This document shows, piece after piece, positions 49,457 to 59,233 of a stretch of 64,000 nt of DNA. The stretch is taken from assembly GCA_001464035.1 (NCBI GenBank), contig LNEC01000019.1, forward strand, positions 310,001 through 374,000. The letters run 5' to 3'. The stretch's first letter is position 1, and every line of letters begins with the position of its first letter. Origin of the DNA: Bradyrhizobiaceae bacterium Ga0074131. Its GTDB lineage: Bacteria; Pseudomonadota; Alphaproteobacteria; Rhizobiales; Xanthobacteraceae. The notes beneath the pieces were generated by a model. The model was not told where the DNA came from. It did not search any database and worked only from the letters and a program-made list of their open reading frames with translations. The translations under genes were made by a program, and so were the position numbers.

Positions 49457-51070
49457 TCAGGAAGTGCGCTTGGCGACGCGACGGCGAAGCACGACGAGCA
49501 AACCGGCGGCGACCATGACCGCGGCGGGAAGATCGCCGAGGCGGGCATAGATGGTCGGCGCGATGGCGGTGGGCAGCGCGGAATCCAGTACGCCTTCGAC
49601 GCCGAGACCGAGCCGGGCGACAATCCGCCCCGCGGGATCAATCACCGCGGAAATGCCCGTGTTCGCCGCTCGAACCAACGGCAATCCCTGTTCGATCGCG
49701 CGGACGCGTGCCTGCTGCAGGTGCTGGTAGGGGCCGGTCGAATTTCCAAACCAGCCGTCATTGGTCAGGTTGATCATCCAGCCCGGGCGATCGTCCCGAG
49801 ATACAATCTCATCGGGAAAAATAGTTTCATAGCAAATCAAAGGTAGCATGCGCGGCGCGTTCGGCACCTCCATCGGGCGACGCCGCGTGCCCGGAATGAA
49901 TCCGCCCTGAACCCGGGTGAGCTGCACGAAGCCGAGCTTTTCCATCCAGTCCTGGAACGGCAGATATTCGCCGAATGGCACCAGATGCACCTTGTCGTAG
50001 ATCGACAGCACGCTGCCGTCATGATCGATGACGTAGATCGAGTTATAGGCGCGGGTGACACGGGTGCCCGGCGGCAAGTCGGGCGCCCGCACCGAACCGG
50101 TGATCAGGATGGTGCCCTTGGGTAACAGATCGGCGATCTGCGCCATCGCATCGGCTTCGCGGGTCAGGAAAAACGGAAACGCCGATTCTGGCCAGATCAG
50201 GATGCTGGCGTCGCGCACACCGGTGGATTGCGGCCCGGACGCGCGGTCGGAGAGCGCGAGATATCTCTGCATCACCTCCGCCTTGGCGGCGTAATTGAAT
50301 TTGACGTCCTGCTGCAGGTTGGGCTGCATGATCCGCAACTTGACATTTGCGACCAGTGCTGTCGGGTGCATCGACAGGCGCAAGCCGCCGAAAATGCCCA
50401 TCGCGACGAGCAGCGCCAGCGCCGTGACCGGCGCGATCCATGGTTTTCGCCCGCGCGAGCTGCCATCGATCAGGGTCGCGGGGCTTGCGAATATCGCCAC
50501 ACTCAGAAACGTCAGGCCCCACAGGCCGATCAGCGACGCCGTCTGCGCCAGCGCCAGCGGCTCGGTCAGCGCATAGCCGAACGCATTCCAGGGAAAGCCC
50601 GACAGCGCCTGACCGCGCAGCCATTCGCTGATGGTCAGGCTCGCTGCGAGCCCGATTACCCGCGACGCGCCCGCCGCCCAGATCAACCGCGCCAGCGCGA
50701 AACCAAGTGCCGTGAACAGCGCGAGATAGGCGGGCAGGCCGAGCACCGCGAACGGCAGCAGCCAGGCGAAGGTGGGCGCATCGACCAGGAATGCGTAGCC
50801 GATCCAGTACAGCCCCGGCACAAAATAGCCGAGGCCGAACCACCAGCCGGCCATCGCCGCCGCCGGCACGCCACGCCAGCGTCCGGCGCCCGCGCCATCG
50901 GTCAGCCAGACCATCACCGGAAAGGTCAGAAACAGCATCGGCCATGCATTGAACGGCGCCATCGCCAGCGCCGACAGCGCCCCCGCGACCAGCGCGATGG
51001 CCGCGCGCTTCCAGCCCCATGACAGAATAATCGCAAGGACGGCGGCGCGGAGTTTGTCTGCGAAGATCAC
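49457..51070 (-). CDS. lnt: Apolipoprotein N-acyltransferase Lnt
   Basis: Inner-membrane enzyme that N-acylates the lipoprotein cysteine, 537 residues. Several N-terminal membrane helices are followed by a periplasmic nitrilase domain with the Glu-Lys-Cys triad (WPESAFPF, YDKVHLVPFGEYLPF, ICYETIFP) and LTNDGWFG. A final helix (PAAVMVAAGLLVVLRRR) returns to the membrane. The start is GTG overlapping the corC stop (GTGA). Confidence 0.95.
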   Translation of the reverse strand: MIFADKLRAAVLAIILSWGWKRAAIALVAGALSALAMAPFNAWPMLFLTFPVMVWLTDGAGAGRWRGVPAAAMAGWWFGLGYFVPGLYWIGYAFLVDAPTFAWLLPFAVLGLPAYLALFTALGFALARLIWAAGASRVIGLAASLTISEWLRGQALSGFPWNAFGYALTEPLALAQTASLIGLWGLTFLSVAIFASPATLIDGSSRGRKPWIAPVTALALLVAMGIFGGLRLSMHPTALVANVKLRIMQPNLQQDVKFNYAAKAEVMQRYLALSDRASGPQSTGVRDASILIWPESAFPFFLTREADAMAQIADLLPKGTILITGSVRAPDLPPGTRVTRAYNSIYVIDHDGSVLSIYDKVHLVPFGEYLPFQDWMEKLGFVQLTRVQGGFIPGTRRRPMEVPNAPRMLPLICYETIFPDEIVSRDDRPGWMINLTNDGWFGNSTGPYQHLQQARVRAIEQGLPLVRAANTGISAVIDPAGRIVARLGLGVEGVLDSALPTAIAPTIYARLGDLPAAVMVAAGLLVVLRRRVAKRTS

Positions 51071-52200
51071 TGCGACCCGGCTCCATCGCCTGATCGCGGG
51101 TTCGCATTGTCGTTGGCCTGCGGTTGACCGGCCTCCGGCTGGCCGGACTCCAGTGCGGCGTCGCGGCGGCGGCTTTCGCGCGGCGGCCGCACCACGGGAC
51201 GCTCTTTTCGGGTGGCGATGCGCAGCCGCTTGACGCGCCGCGGATCGGCGTCGAGCACCTCGATTTCGAAATTGCCGGGGCCGGAAATCACTTCGCCGCG
51301 CACCGGCAGGCGGCCGACATGCGTCACGAGATAGCCGCCGAGGGTTTCCACTTCCTCTCCGGCCTCGCCGGTGACGAACTCCTCGCCAATCACCGTGCGG
51401 ACGTCGTCGAGGCTGGCGCGGGCGTCGGCGATGAAGGAGTTGTCCGCCTGACGCACGATCGCCGGCGGCTCGTCGCTGTCATGCTCGTCGTCGATCTCGC
51501 CGACGATCTGTTCGACGATGTCCTCGATCGAGACCAGTCCGTCGGTGCCGCCATATTCGTCCACCACCAGCGCCAGATGAATACGCGAGGCCTGCATCTG
51601 CGCCAGCAGATCGATCGCCCGCATCGACGGCGGCACGAACAGCAGCTTGCGGATGATGTTGGCGTCGGCGAGCGGCATCGCGAGGTTGACCGCGCGCAGA
51701 TCGAGCCCGGCCGGCAGGGGCTTTTTCCGCTTGGCCTTGCTGGCATCGGGCACGCGGGCGCTGGCGGTCATGAAGGCCAGCAGATCGCGGATGTGGACGA
51801 TGCCTTCGGGATCGTCGAGGGTTTCGTTGTAAACCACCAGCCGCGAATGCGCCGCGCTTTCGAACAGGCCCATCAGTTCGCCGAGCGGAATGTCGCGCTT
51901 GACCGCGACGATGTCGGCGCGATGAACCATCACGTCGGCGATGCGCCGCTCGTGCAGGCCGAGGATATTGCGCAGCATGGTGCGCTCGATGGCGGAAAAT
52001 CCCACCTCGTCGGGTGTGGAGGCGTCGAGCACGACTTGCAGATCGTTGCGGACCGATCCAGGCTTCCAGCCGAACAGCGTGCGGATGGCGCGCGTCAGCC
52101 AGTTGTCGATGGCAGGACGCGTCACTTCCACGTCCGGCACCACCGCCGGCAGGTTGCGCGTATTGCGCGGATTGTCGTGGATCGGGTCGGAGTCCGGCAT
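51067..52200 (-). CDS. corC: CorC/HlyC-type CBS-domain protein (hemolysin family)
   Basis: Cytosolic protein of 377 residues with tandem CBS domains (MVHRADIVAVKRDIPLGEL; VPPSMRAIDLLAQMQASRIH, VDEYGGTDGLVSIEDIVEQI) and a C-terminal CorC_HlyC domain (GGYLVTHVGRLPVRGEVI). No membrane segment is seen, unlike full-length CorB/CNNM. It has been linked to Mg2+/Co2+ efflux and lies in the conserved miaB-phoH-ybeY-corC-lnt order. The N terminus and C terminus are hydrophilic extensions. Confidence 0.93.
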   Translation of the reverse strand: MPDSDPIHDNPRNTRNLPAVVPDVEVTRPAIDNWLTRAIRTLFGWKPGSVRNDLQVVLDASTPDEVGFSAIERTMLRNILGLHERRIADVMVHRADIVAVKRDIPLGELMGLFESAAHSRLVVYNETLDDPEGIVHIRDLLAFMTASARVPDASKAKRKKPLPAGLDLRAVNLAMPLADANIIRKLLFVPPSMRAIDLLAQMQASRIHLALVVDEYGGTDGLVSIEDIVEQIVGEIDDEHDSDEPPAIVRQADNSFIADARASLDDVRTVIGEEFVTGEAGEEVETLGGYLVTHVGRLPVRGEVISGPGNFEIEVLDADPRRVKRLRIATRKERPVVRPPRESRRRDAALESGQPEAGQPQANDNANPRSGDGAGSQ

Positions 52201-52201
52201 T

Positions 52202-52777
52202 TCAGTCCATCCGCTCCCGGTCCGCATAGGGATCGGGAATGCCGAGTTGCGCCAGGATCCGCCGCTCAAGTGCTTCCATGGCCTCGGCATCGTCGTCTTT
52301 TTCGTGATCGTAGCCGATCAGATGCAGGAAGCCATGGATTGCCAGATGGCTCAGGTGATGATCGAACGGCTTCTGTTCGTCGTCGGCCTCCTGACGGGTC
52401 GTCTGGTAGGCGATGGCGATGTCGCCGAGCATGCGCGGCGCTTCGTCGGGGCCGGCCGGGCCGGTCGGCTGCAGTGCGGGAAACGACAGCACGTTGGTCG
52501 GCTTGTCGATCCCGCGCCAGTTGCCGTTCAGCGTGCGGATGCCGGAATCGTCGGTCAGCATGACCGCAAGTTCGGCGCCACCGACGTCCGCATCGACGGT
52601 CGCGGCCGCGGCCGCGATGGCGCGCTCGACGACCGCTTCGGCCTCGGGCTCGGCCTGCCAGCAATCGGCGACGACGAGAACCTCTGATATGGGAACGGCA
52701 AGGCGCGGCATCGGTGTGAAATTTCTGTTGCGGCCGGGGCTCTTCCGCGGCGCGCGCTCGGCGGTCAATTCTCGCAT
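52202..52777 (-). CDS. ybeY: Endoribonuclease YbeY (16S rRNA maturation)
   Basis: Zinc-dependent single-strand endoribonuclease of 191 residues for 16S 3' end maturation and ribosome quality control. The metal motif is HGFLHLIGYDHEKDDDAE, with conserved Asn-Trp-Arg and DKPTNVLSFP upstream. ATG 52775-52777 overlaps the phoH stop by one base (TGATG), so I choose it over the preceding TTG and over ATG 52711. Confidence 0.95.
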   Translation of the reverse strand: MRELTAERAPRKSPGRNRNFTPMPRLAVPISEVLVVADCWQAEPEAEAVVERAIAAAAATVDADVGGAELAVMLTDDSGIRTLNGNWRGIDKPTNVLSFPALQPTGPAGPDEAPRMLGDIAIAYQTTRQEADDEQKPFDHHLSHLAIHGFLHLIGYDHEKDDDAEAMEALERRILAQLGIPDPYADRERMD

Positions 52778-53832
52778 CAAGGCCTGCTGGTTGCGGGCTT
52801 CTGCGGCAATCCCTCATAGGCGGCGACGATCCTCGCCACCAGTTCATGGCGGATCACGTCCTCGGCGGTGAATTTCACCTGCGAAATGCCTTCCACGCCG
52901 TCGAGAAGTCTGGCGGCTTCCGCCAGTCCCGACGTCTGGCCGTTCGGCAGGTCGACCTGGGAGGGATCGCCGGTGATGATCATGCGGCTGTTTTCGCCAA
53001 GCCGCGTCAGGAACATTTTCATCTGCATCGATGTGGTGTTCTGCGCTTCGTCCAGGATGATGACGGCGTTGGTCAGGGTGCGGCCGCGCATGAAGGCGAG
53101 CGGCGCGATCTCGATTTCACCGGCCTGCAGCGCGCGCTCGACGATCCGCGAATCCATCAGGTCGTACAGCGCGTCATAGATCGGCCGCAGGTACGGATCG
53201 ACCTTCTCCCGGAGATCGCCTGGCAGGAAGCCGAGCCGCTCGCCGGCCTCGACCGCGGGGCGCGACAGGATGATGCGATCGACTTCCTTGCGTTCGAACA
53301 GTTGCGCGGCGTGTGCCACCGCGAGCCAGGTCTTGCCGGTGCCGGCGGGGCCGATGCCGAACACCATCTCGTGGCGCTTCAGCGCGCGGATATAGGAGTC
53401 CTGGGCGGCGGTGCGCGCGCGCACCGGGCGCTTGCGCAAATTGATGGTCTCGAACGCCGTCTTCGCGGTCTTGGCGTCGAATTCGAACAGCGATCCCTGG
53501 GCGATCACCGCGCGGATCGCGCCTTCGACGTCGCCCTGCGCCAGATCGTGGCCCTGCGTCGCCTGCGCATACAGCGTCTCCAGCACCCGCCGCGCGGCGT
53601 CGCAGCCGTCGCGCGAGCCTGCGATGGTGATGTGATTGCCGCGCGAATCGACCACGACGCCGAGCCGGCGCTCGATCAGCGCCAGATTTTGCCCGTAGGG
53701 CCCGACCAGCGCGGAAGCCGCGCGATTGTCGTCGAAATCGATGACCACCTGCGTTTCGGGCGGGACTTGCATGTCGCGGTCAAATTTGCGGCTGGGAGCG
53801 AGTAAAGGCGAATCCGATGCGCTTTTTGGCAA
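52777..53832 (-). CDS. phoH: PhoH-family ATPase
   Basis: P-loop ATPase of up to 351 residues, probable RNA helicase-like partner of YbeY in RNA turnover. Walker A GPAGTGKTWLAVA and Walker B VIILDEAQNTT, with SRPAVEAGERLGFLPGDL between. An N-terminal KH-like region includes LVGPYGQNLALIERRLG. The full frame starts at TTG 53832, 4 nt after the miaB stop, with GGAG upstream; ATG 53772 (MQVPPETQ) is the alternative. Confidence 0.92.
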   Translation of the reverse strand: MPKSASDSPLLAPSRKFDRDMQVPPETQVVIDFDDNRAASALVGPYGQNLALIERRLGVVVDSRGNHITIAGSRDGCDAARRVLETLYAQATQGHDLAQGDVEGAIRAVIAQGSLFEFDAKTAKTAFETINLRKRPVRARTAAQDSYIRALKRHEMVFGIGPAGTGKTWLAVAHAAQLFERKEVDRIILSRPAVEAGERLGFLPGDLREKVDPYLRPIYDALYDLMDSRIVERALQAGEIEIAPLAFMRGRTLTNAVIILDEAQNTTSMQMKMFLTRLGENSRMIITGDPSQVDLPNGQTSGLAEAARLLDGVEGISQVKFTAEDVIRHELVARIVAAYEGLPQKPATSRP

Positions 53833-53836
53833 GGGT

Positions 53837-55246
<1,410 letters not shown>

Positions 55247-55302
55247 GGAACCTGAATGCTGTGCCGAGGTGGTGCCATTGCGGCGCGGGGCTCAATTATA
55301 GG

Positions 55303-56016
55303 CTAAAGCGCGGGAAATCCAGCGACGAGGCCGGGCTTTTGGTCGATTTGCGCGATCAAACCGGGCAATTGCCGCATATCGTCGAATATCGCGATGGCTC
55401 CGGCGTCGCGCAGCCCGTTGCCGTGACCGGGGCGGCAGTGGCTGCCGCCGTGGAAACCGAGCACGGCCATGCCGGCGGCGACCGCGGCCACGATGCCGGC
55501 GAGGCTGTCCTCGATCACCAGACAGCGTGCAGGCGGTGTTTGCATCTGCCCGGCGGCCAACAGGAACAGATCCGGCGCGGGCTTGCCATGGGACACCTGC
55601 ACGGCGGAGAAAATGTGGGGCGCGAATCGGTCCCACAACCCGACGCGGTTGAGACTGGCGCGGATCTTCTCCGGCGGCCCGCTCGATGCGACGCAGACGG
55701 GCAGCGCAATCGCGGCCAAAGTCTCCTCGATATGGGGTGTGGCCTGCAGCGACGTCGCGAACGACCGGAAAATCTCGGCATATACCTGGGCGTTGAAATC
55801 GTCGGGCAGGCCGCGGCCCATCTCGGCTTCGACTTCAAGGATGGCCTGACGCATCGAACGGCCGAGAAACCGCTCCAGCACCTGGTCCGGCGTGATCGGA
55901 TAGCCATGGCGCGTCAGGGTTTCCGAATGCGCACGGCAGGAGATCACTTCGCTGTCGACCAGCACCCCGTCGCAGTCGAAGATGACGAGATCGACCTGCC
56001 GGCTCAAATTTTCCAC
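55303..56016 (-). CDS. HAD superfamily hydrolase (beta-phosphoglucomutase/GS-like)
   Basis: 237 residues with the HAD motifs DLVIFDCDGVLVDSE (nucleophile and acid Asp), ASSGPPEKI (motif II Ser), the Lys of HGKPAPDLFLLAA and IEDSLAGI (acidic motif IV). The cap domain is helical (class I). Likely a small-molecule phosphatase or phosphomutase; substrate unknown. Four nt downstream of fur on the same strand, so co-transcribed. Confidence 0.88.
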   Translation of the reverse strand: MENLSRQVDLVIFDCDGVLVDSEVISCRAHSETLTRHGYPITPDQVLERFLGRSMRQAILEVEAEMGRGLPDDFNAQVYAEIFRSFATSLQATPHIEETLAAIALPVCVASSGPPEKIRASLNRVGLWDRFAPHIFSAVQVSHGKPAPDLFLLAAGQMQTPPARCLVIEDSLAGIVAAVAAGMAVLGFHGGSHCRPGHGNGLRDAGAIAIFDDMRQLPGLIAQIDQKPGLVAGFPAL

Positions 56017-56020
56017 GCGT

Positions 56021-56470
56021 TCACGACTTGTCGTCGTCCAGCGGGACGCAATACAGTTCCAGCCGGTGATCGACCAGCTTGTAGCCGAGCCTGCGGGCGA
56101 TTTCGGCCTGCAGTTTCTCGATTTCCTCGTTGGTGAATTCGATCACCTTGCCGTCGCGCAGATTGATCAGATGGTCATGATGGCTGTCGCGCATCTGCTC
56201 GTAACGGGCGCGGCCCTCGCGGAAATCATGCCGCTCGATGATGCCGGCGTCCTCGAACAGCTTGACGGTGCGATACACCGTCGAGATCGAGATCTTGTCG
56301 TCGACCGCGACGCAGCGGCGATACAGTTCCTCGACGTCGGGGTGATCCAGGGCCTCCGCCAGCACGCGCGCGATCACGCGGCGCTGTTCGGTCATCCGCA
56401 TGCCGGTGGCGGCGCAACGGGCTTCGATACCGGTGGCCTTGGGCACGGGCGCGGATTTCAATGCGGTCAT
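56021..56470 (-). CDS. fur: Ferric uptake regulator Fur/Mur
   Basis: Fur-family metalloregulator of 149 residues. The DNA-binding domain shows GMRMTEQRRVIARVLAEA and SISTVYRTVKLFED, and the sensory metal site RDSHHDHLINLRDGKVIEF. The structural CxxC motifs of E. coli Fur are absent, as usual in alphaproteobacterial Fur/Mur, which can respond to manganese as well as iron. Start at 56470 (MTALKSAPVP). In B. japonicum Fur acts on irr, whose candidate promoter lies at 25.76 kb here. Confidence 0.92.
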   Translation of the reverse strand: MTALKSAPVPKATGIEARCAATGMRMTEQRRVIARVLAEALDHPDVEELYRRCVAVDDKISISTVYRTVKLFEDAGIIERHDFREGRARYEQMRDSHHDHLINLRDGKVIEFTNEEIEKLQAEIARRLGYKLVDHRLELYCVPLDDDKS

Positions 56471-56572
56471 GACTGGTCTGCCTTCGCCAAGCGCATGATC
56501 GGCCAAATGGCACGCGGTAAGGCGATAAGGTCATGCGCCCTCTACAACGGCCTTTCTGCCACTCCGGGCCCG

Positions 56573-57070
56573 TTACGACAAGTCGCGTCGCATCAGAACC
56601 GCGTTCAATTGTTCCCCGTCGGCCTCCCGGTAGTACCGCTCGCGGCGCCCCACCACGGCAAATCCGGCCCGTTCGTAGAGCCGCCGCGCCGGCTGATTGT
56701 TTTCCTCGACCTCGAGGAATACGGCGCGCACGCCACGCCCCGCGAGATGGCCGAGATGCGTCAGCAGCAGGTTGCGGGACAGTCCGCGGCCGCGTTGATC
56801 GGCGGCTACGGCGATCGACAGGATCTCGGCCTCGTCAGCGGCCATGCGCGACACCGCAAAGCCGATGATCTTCCGCCCGAGCCTGAGCCGATGCACCAGC
56901 GTGTTGCGCTCGGCCAGCATGATCTCGAATTCGGTTTCGCCCCAGCCGCGGTGAAACGAGGCGCCGTGCAGTTGCGCCAGGCGGGCGGCGTCGCGCTGGG
57001 TAGCAGCCTCGACCACCGCGGTGCCGCCGCGCCACCATTCGGTGAACCAGGAACTCATGTGATCCATCAT
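56573..57070 (-). CDS. rimI: GNAT acetyltransferase RimI-like
   Basis: 165-residue N-acetyltransferase similar to RimI, which acetylates ribosomal protein S18. The acetyl-CoA motif A is AVAADQRGRGLSRNLLLTHL, and the C-terminal EVEENNQPARRLYERAGFAVVGRRERYY is typical of RimI. The ATG at 57070 overlaps the tsaB stop (ATGA), and tsaB-rimI is a conserved pair. Other GNAT substrates are possible. Confidence 0.9.
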   Translation of the reverse strand: MMDHMSSWFTEWWRGGTAVVEAATQRDAARLAQLHGASFHRGWGETEFEIMLAERNTLVHRLRLGRKIIGFAVSRMAADEAEILSIAVAADQRGRGLSRNLLLTHLGHLAGRGVRAVFLEVEENNQPARRLYERAGFAVVGRRERYYREADGEQLNAVLMRRDLS

Positions 57071-57765
57071 GACGCCGGCGGCTGCGAGACTCTCTGCACC
57101 GCGTCCTGCGAGGGCTTGGCGTCGGGCGCGCGCAGATAGTATGGCCGCGCCGGCGCGTCCTCCGGACTGACCGCGGCGCCCAGCCACGCCACCCAACTTA
57201 TGTCAGGGGCCGGCTGCGCATCGACCCTGAAAGGCGGCGGCGCATCGGCCGGCCAGCGGTCGGCGAGAATTCTTGCGGCATTGCCGACCAGATGCGGCGC
57301 GCCGAACCGGCCTGCGCCAAGCGCTTCCTCGACCGGCGCCACGCGCGGCCGGAGCAGTGAACTGCCGTCGCCGCTCGTGACCTGAAAATACACATGGTCA
57401 TGCCGCGCATCGATCGCCGAGACGATCGGGTGCTCGCCGTTCTGCGCCACCACGGGCGCGGCATAGGCCGTCAGCGTGGTCAGCCCGACCACCGGCTTGT
57501 TGGCGGCGAGCGCGATGCCGCGCGCCGCGGAAAGACCGACACGCAGTCCGGTAAAACTGCCGGGGCCGTTGGTGACGGCGATTCGGTCGAGCGAAGCGAA
57601 GGCAATGCCGGACGCCTTCATGACGCGCGCGATCAGCGGCATCAGCGCCTCGGCATGGCCGCGCTTCATCGCCTGCGACTCCCGCGCAAGGAGTTCGCCG
57701 GCGTCGGTGTCGAGCACGGCTGCAGCACAGGCGTCGAGTGACGTATCGATGGCGAGGATCAGCAT
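57067..57765 (-). CDS. tsaB: tRNA threonylcarbamoyladenosine biosynthesis protein TsaB
   Basis: Non-catalytic ASKHA-fold scaffold of the t6A complex with TsaD and TsaE, 232 residues. N-terminal ILAIDTSLDACAAAVLD and NGPGSFTGLRVGLSAARGIA are diagnostic. Its partner TsaE is encoded in this window as a fusion with AmgK. Coupled to rimI. Confidence 0.95.
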   Translation of the reverse strand: MLILAIDTSLDACAAAVLDTDAGELLARESQAMKRGHAEALMPLIARVMKASGIAFASLDRIAVTNGPGSFTGLRVGLSAARGIALAANKPVVGLTTLTAYAAPVVAQNGEHPIVSAIDARHDHVYFQVTSGDGSSLLRPRVAPVEEALGAGRFGAPHLVGNAARILADRWPADAPPPFRVDAQPAPDISWVAWLGAAVSPEDAPARPYYLRAPDAKPSQDAVQRVSQPPAS

Positions 57766-57771
57766 GCGGGG

Positions 57772-57859
57772 TTGGCGAATAGGGAGTGGCGAACAGCGAA
57801 CGAAAAATCGGTGGAGTCAGTCATTCTCGCCATTCACCACCACTATTCGCCGCTCCCCA
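57772..57859. repeat. Inverted GGCGAATAG-type repeat between tsaB and nfu
   Basis: Left arm TTGGCGAATAGGGAGTGGCGAA and right arm (reverse complement) with GGCGAATAGTGG...GAATGGCGAGAA face each other across about 30 nt. It probably folds as a hairpin between co-directional genes. Confidence 0.6.
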
Positions 57860-57861
57860 AA

Positions 57862-58431
57862 TCACATCGGACGGACTTCGACCACGTCCGGCACGAAATG
57901 CTTCAGCAGGTTCTGGATGCCGTGCTGCAGCGTCGCGGTGGAGGACGGGCAGCCGGCGCAGGCGCCCTTCATGTTGAGATAGACGATGCCGTCCTTGAAG
58001 CCGCGGAAGGTGATGTCGCCGCCGTCATTGGCGACCGCGGGGCGCACCCGGGTTTCGATCAGATCCTTGATGGTCGCCACCGTCTCGGCGTCGGCCTCGT
58101 TGAAAAACTCTTCTTCCTCGTCGGCGGCCTCGTCGCTGCCCGCGCTGCCGTCGGCCAGCAGCGGCGCGCCGGACATGTAATGTTCCATGATGGCGCCGAG
58201 GATCGACGGCTTGAGATGCTGCCAGTCGCTCGAGTCCTTGGTCACGGTGACGAAGTCGGAGCCGTAGAACACGCTGGTGACGCCGGGCACGTCGAACAGC
58301 CGCTCCGCCAGCGGCGAACGCGCCGCGGCTTGCCGATTGGCGAATTCCATGGTGCCGCCGTCGAGCACAACGCGGCCGGGAATGAATTTCAGGGTGGCGG
58401 GATTGGGCGTGGCTTCGGTCTGGATGAACAT
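57862..58431 (-). CDS. nfu: NifU-family Fe-S cluster scaffold/carrier (Nfu)
   Basis: 189 residues with an N-terminal Nfu_N domain (FIQTEATPNPATLKFIPG) and a C-terminal NifU domain bearing the cluster cysteines in MKGACAGCPSS. An acidic linker (DEAADEEEEFFNEADAE) joins them. It delivers Fe-S clusters to client proteins (for example MiaB or aconitase). It is not a nitrogen-fixation gene by context. Confidence 0.94.
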   Translation of the reverse strand: MFIQTEATPNPATLKFIPGRVVLDGGTMEFANRQAAARSPLAERLFDVPGVTSVFYGSDFVTVTKDSSDWQHLKPSILGAIMEHYMSGAPLLADGSAGSDEAADEEEEFFNEADAETVATIKDLIETRVRPAVANDGGDITFRGFKDGIVYLNMKGACAGCPSSTATLQHGIQNLLKHFVPDVVEVRPM

Positions 58432-58530
58432 GGGTTTCTCCTGCGACGCCGGTTCAAGGCCGGCGCCTGGCTGATCTTCTAGCAGATGGCGACGGCGGAT
58501 GCACGGTCAAGGGGCGGGAACCTCCCATGC

Positions 58531-58620
58531 AGCCCATCCTTCGAGCCTCACTATGAGGTTTAACCTTTGAAACACCACAACCTCATGTTGAGGAGCGGGC
58601 AGCGCGAGCGTCTCGAATCA
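58531..58620. repeat. Degenerate palindromic repeats between nfu and usp
   Basis: CCCATCCTTCGAGCCTCACTATGAGG and CCTCATGTTGAGGAGCG...GAGCGTCTCGAA are two partial members of the same family as 46771-46870. Confidence 0.65.
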
Positions 58621-58630
58621 CATAGCCAGC

Positions 58631-59125
58631 CTACGACAACCCGTCGATATCCGCGTCGCTGAGATCGCCGGGCACGATAATGACGGGAATCGGGAAGGAG
58701 CCTACCGTCTTGGCCATGGTTGCGATGATCGGGCCGGGGCCCTCCGGGCCGGGATTGGCGGCGAGCACCAGCATCGCGATGTCGACGTCCTGGTCGATCA
58801 CGTCGAGGATCTGTTCGGTGGCGTCGCCCTCCCGGATCACGCGTTCGGGTGTGATCGCGGCGATGCCGTTGGCGCGGCCGGCGGCGCGATCGAGCGCGGC
58901 GTTGGCGTTCTCCTCCGCCTCGGCACGCATGATGTCGGCGACCCCGAGCCATTGCTGGTTCTGGTCTTCGGTCTCGATCACGCGCAGCATCACCACGCCG
59001 CCGCCGACGCGCATCGCCCAGCGGCTGGCGTAGTAGACCGCGCGGTCCCATTCCGCGGTGTCGTCGACGATCACAAGGCATTTCGGCTTGTGACCGGTCT
59101 CGTAGCTTCGTCGCTGGGTGGTCAT
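58631..59125 (-). CDS. Universal stress protein (UspA family)
   Basis: 164 residues with a UspA fold (KCLVIVDDTAEWDRAVYYAS, VMLRVIETED, and the region DVDIAMLVLAANPGPEGPGP with IPVIIVPGDL at the C terminus). The ATP-binding G-2x-G-9x-G(S/T) motif is not clear, so it may be a non-ATP-binding type. The start at 59125 (MTTQRRSYETG) is preferred over ATG 59185. Divergent or convergent partners give no functional clue. Confidence 0.87.
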   Translation of the reverse strand: MTTQRRSYETGHKPKCLVIVDDTAEWDRAVYYASRWAMRVGGGVVMLRVIETEDQNQQWLGVADIMRAEAEENANAALDRAAGRANGIAAITPERVIREGDATEQILDVIDQDVDIAMLVLAANPGPEGPGPIIATMAKTVGSFPIPVIIVPGDLSDADIDGLS

Positions 59126-59233
59126 GCATGTCCCGATGCTGCGCCAGACCGACGCATGCTGCCACGGCGCAGCCATGCTCCACAAGCGGCAGCGTCAACA
59201 CTCAACGCGCAAAACAGAAGTGCGCCGCGTCAA

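Noticed and set aside
57862..58431. nfu as evidence of a nitrogen fixation locus
   Set aside because: The domain order (Nfu_N plus NifU C-terminal) is the housekeeping Nfu type and no nif genes are nearby.
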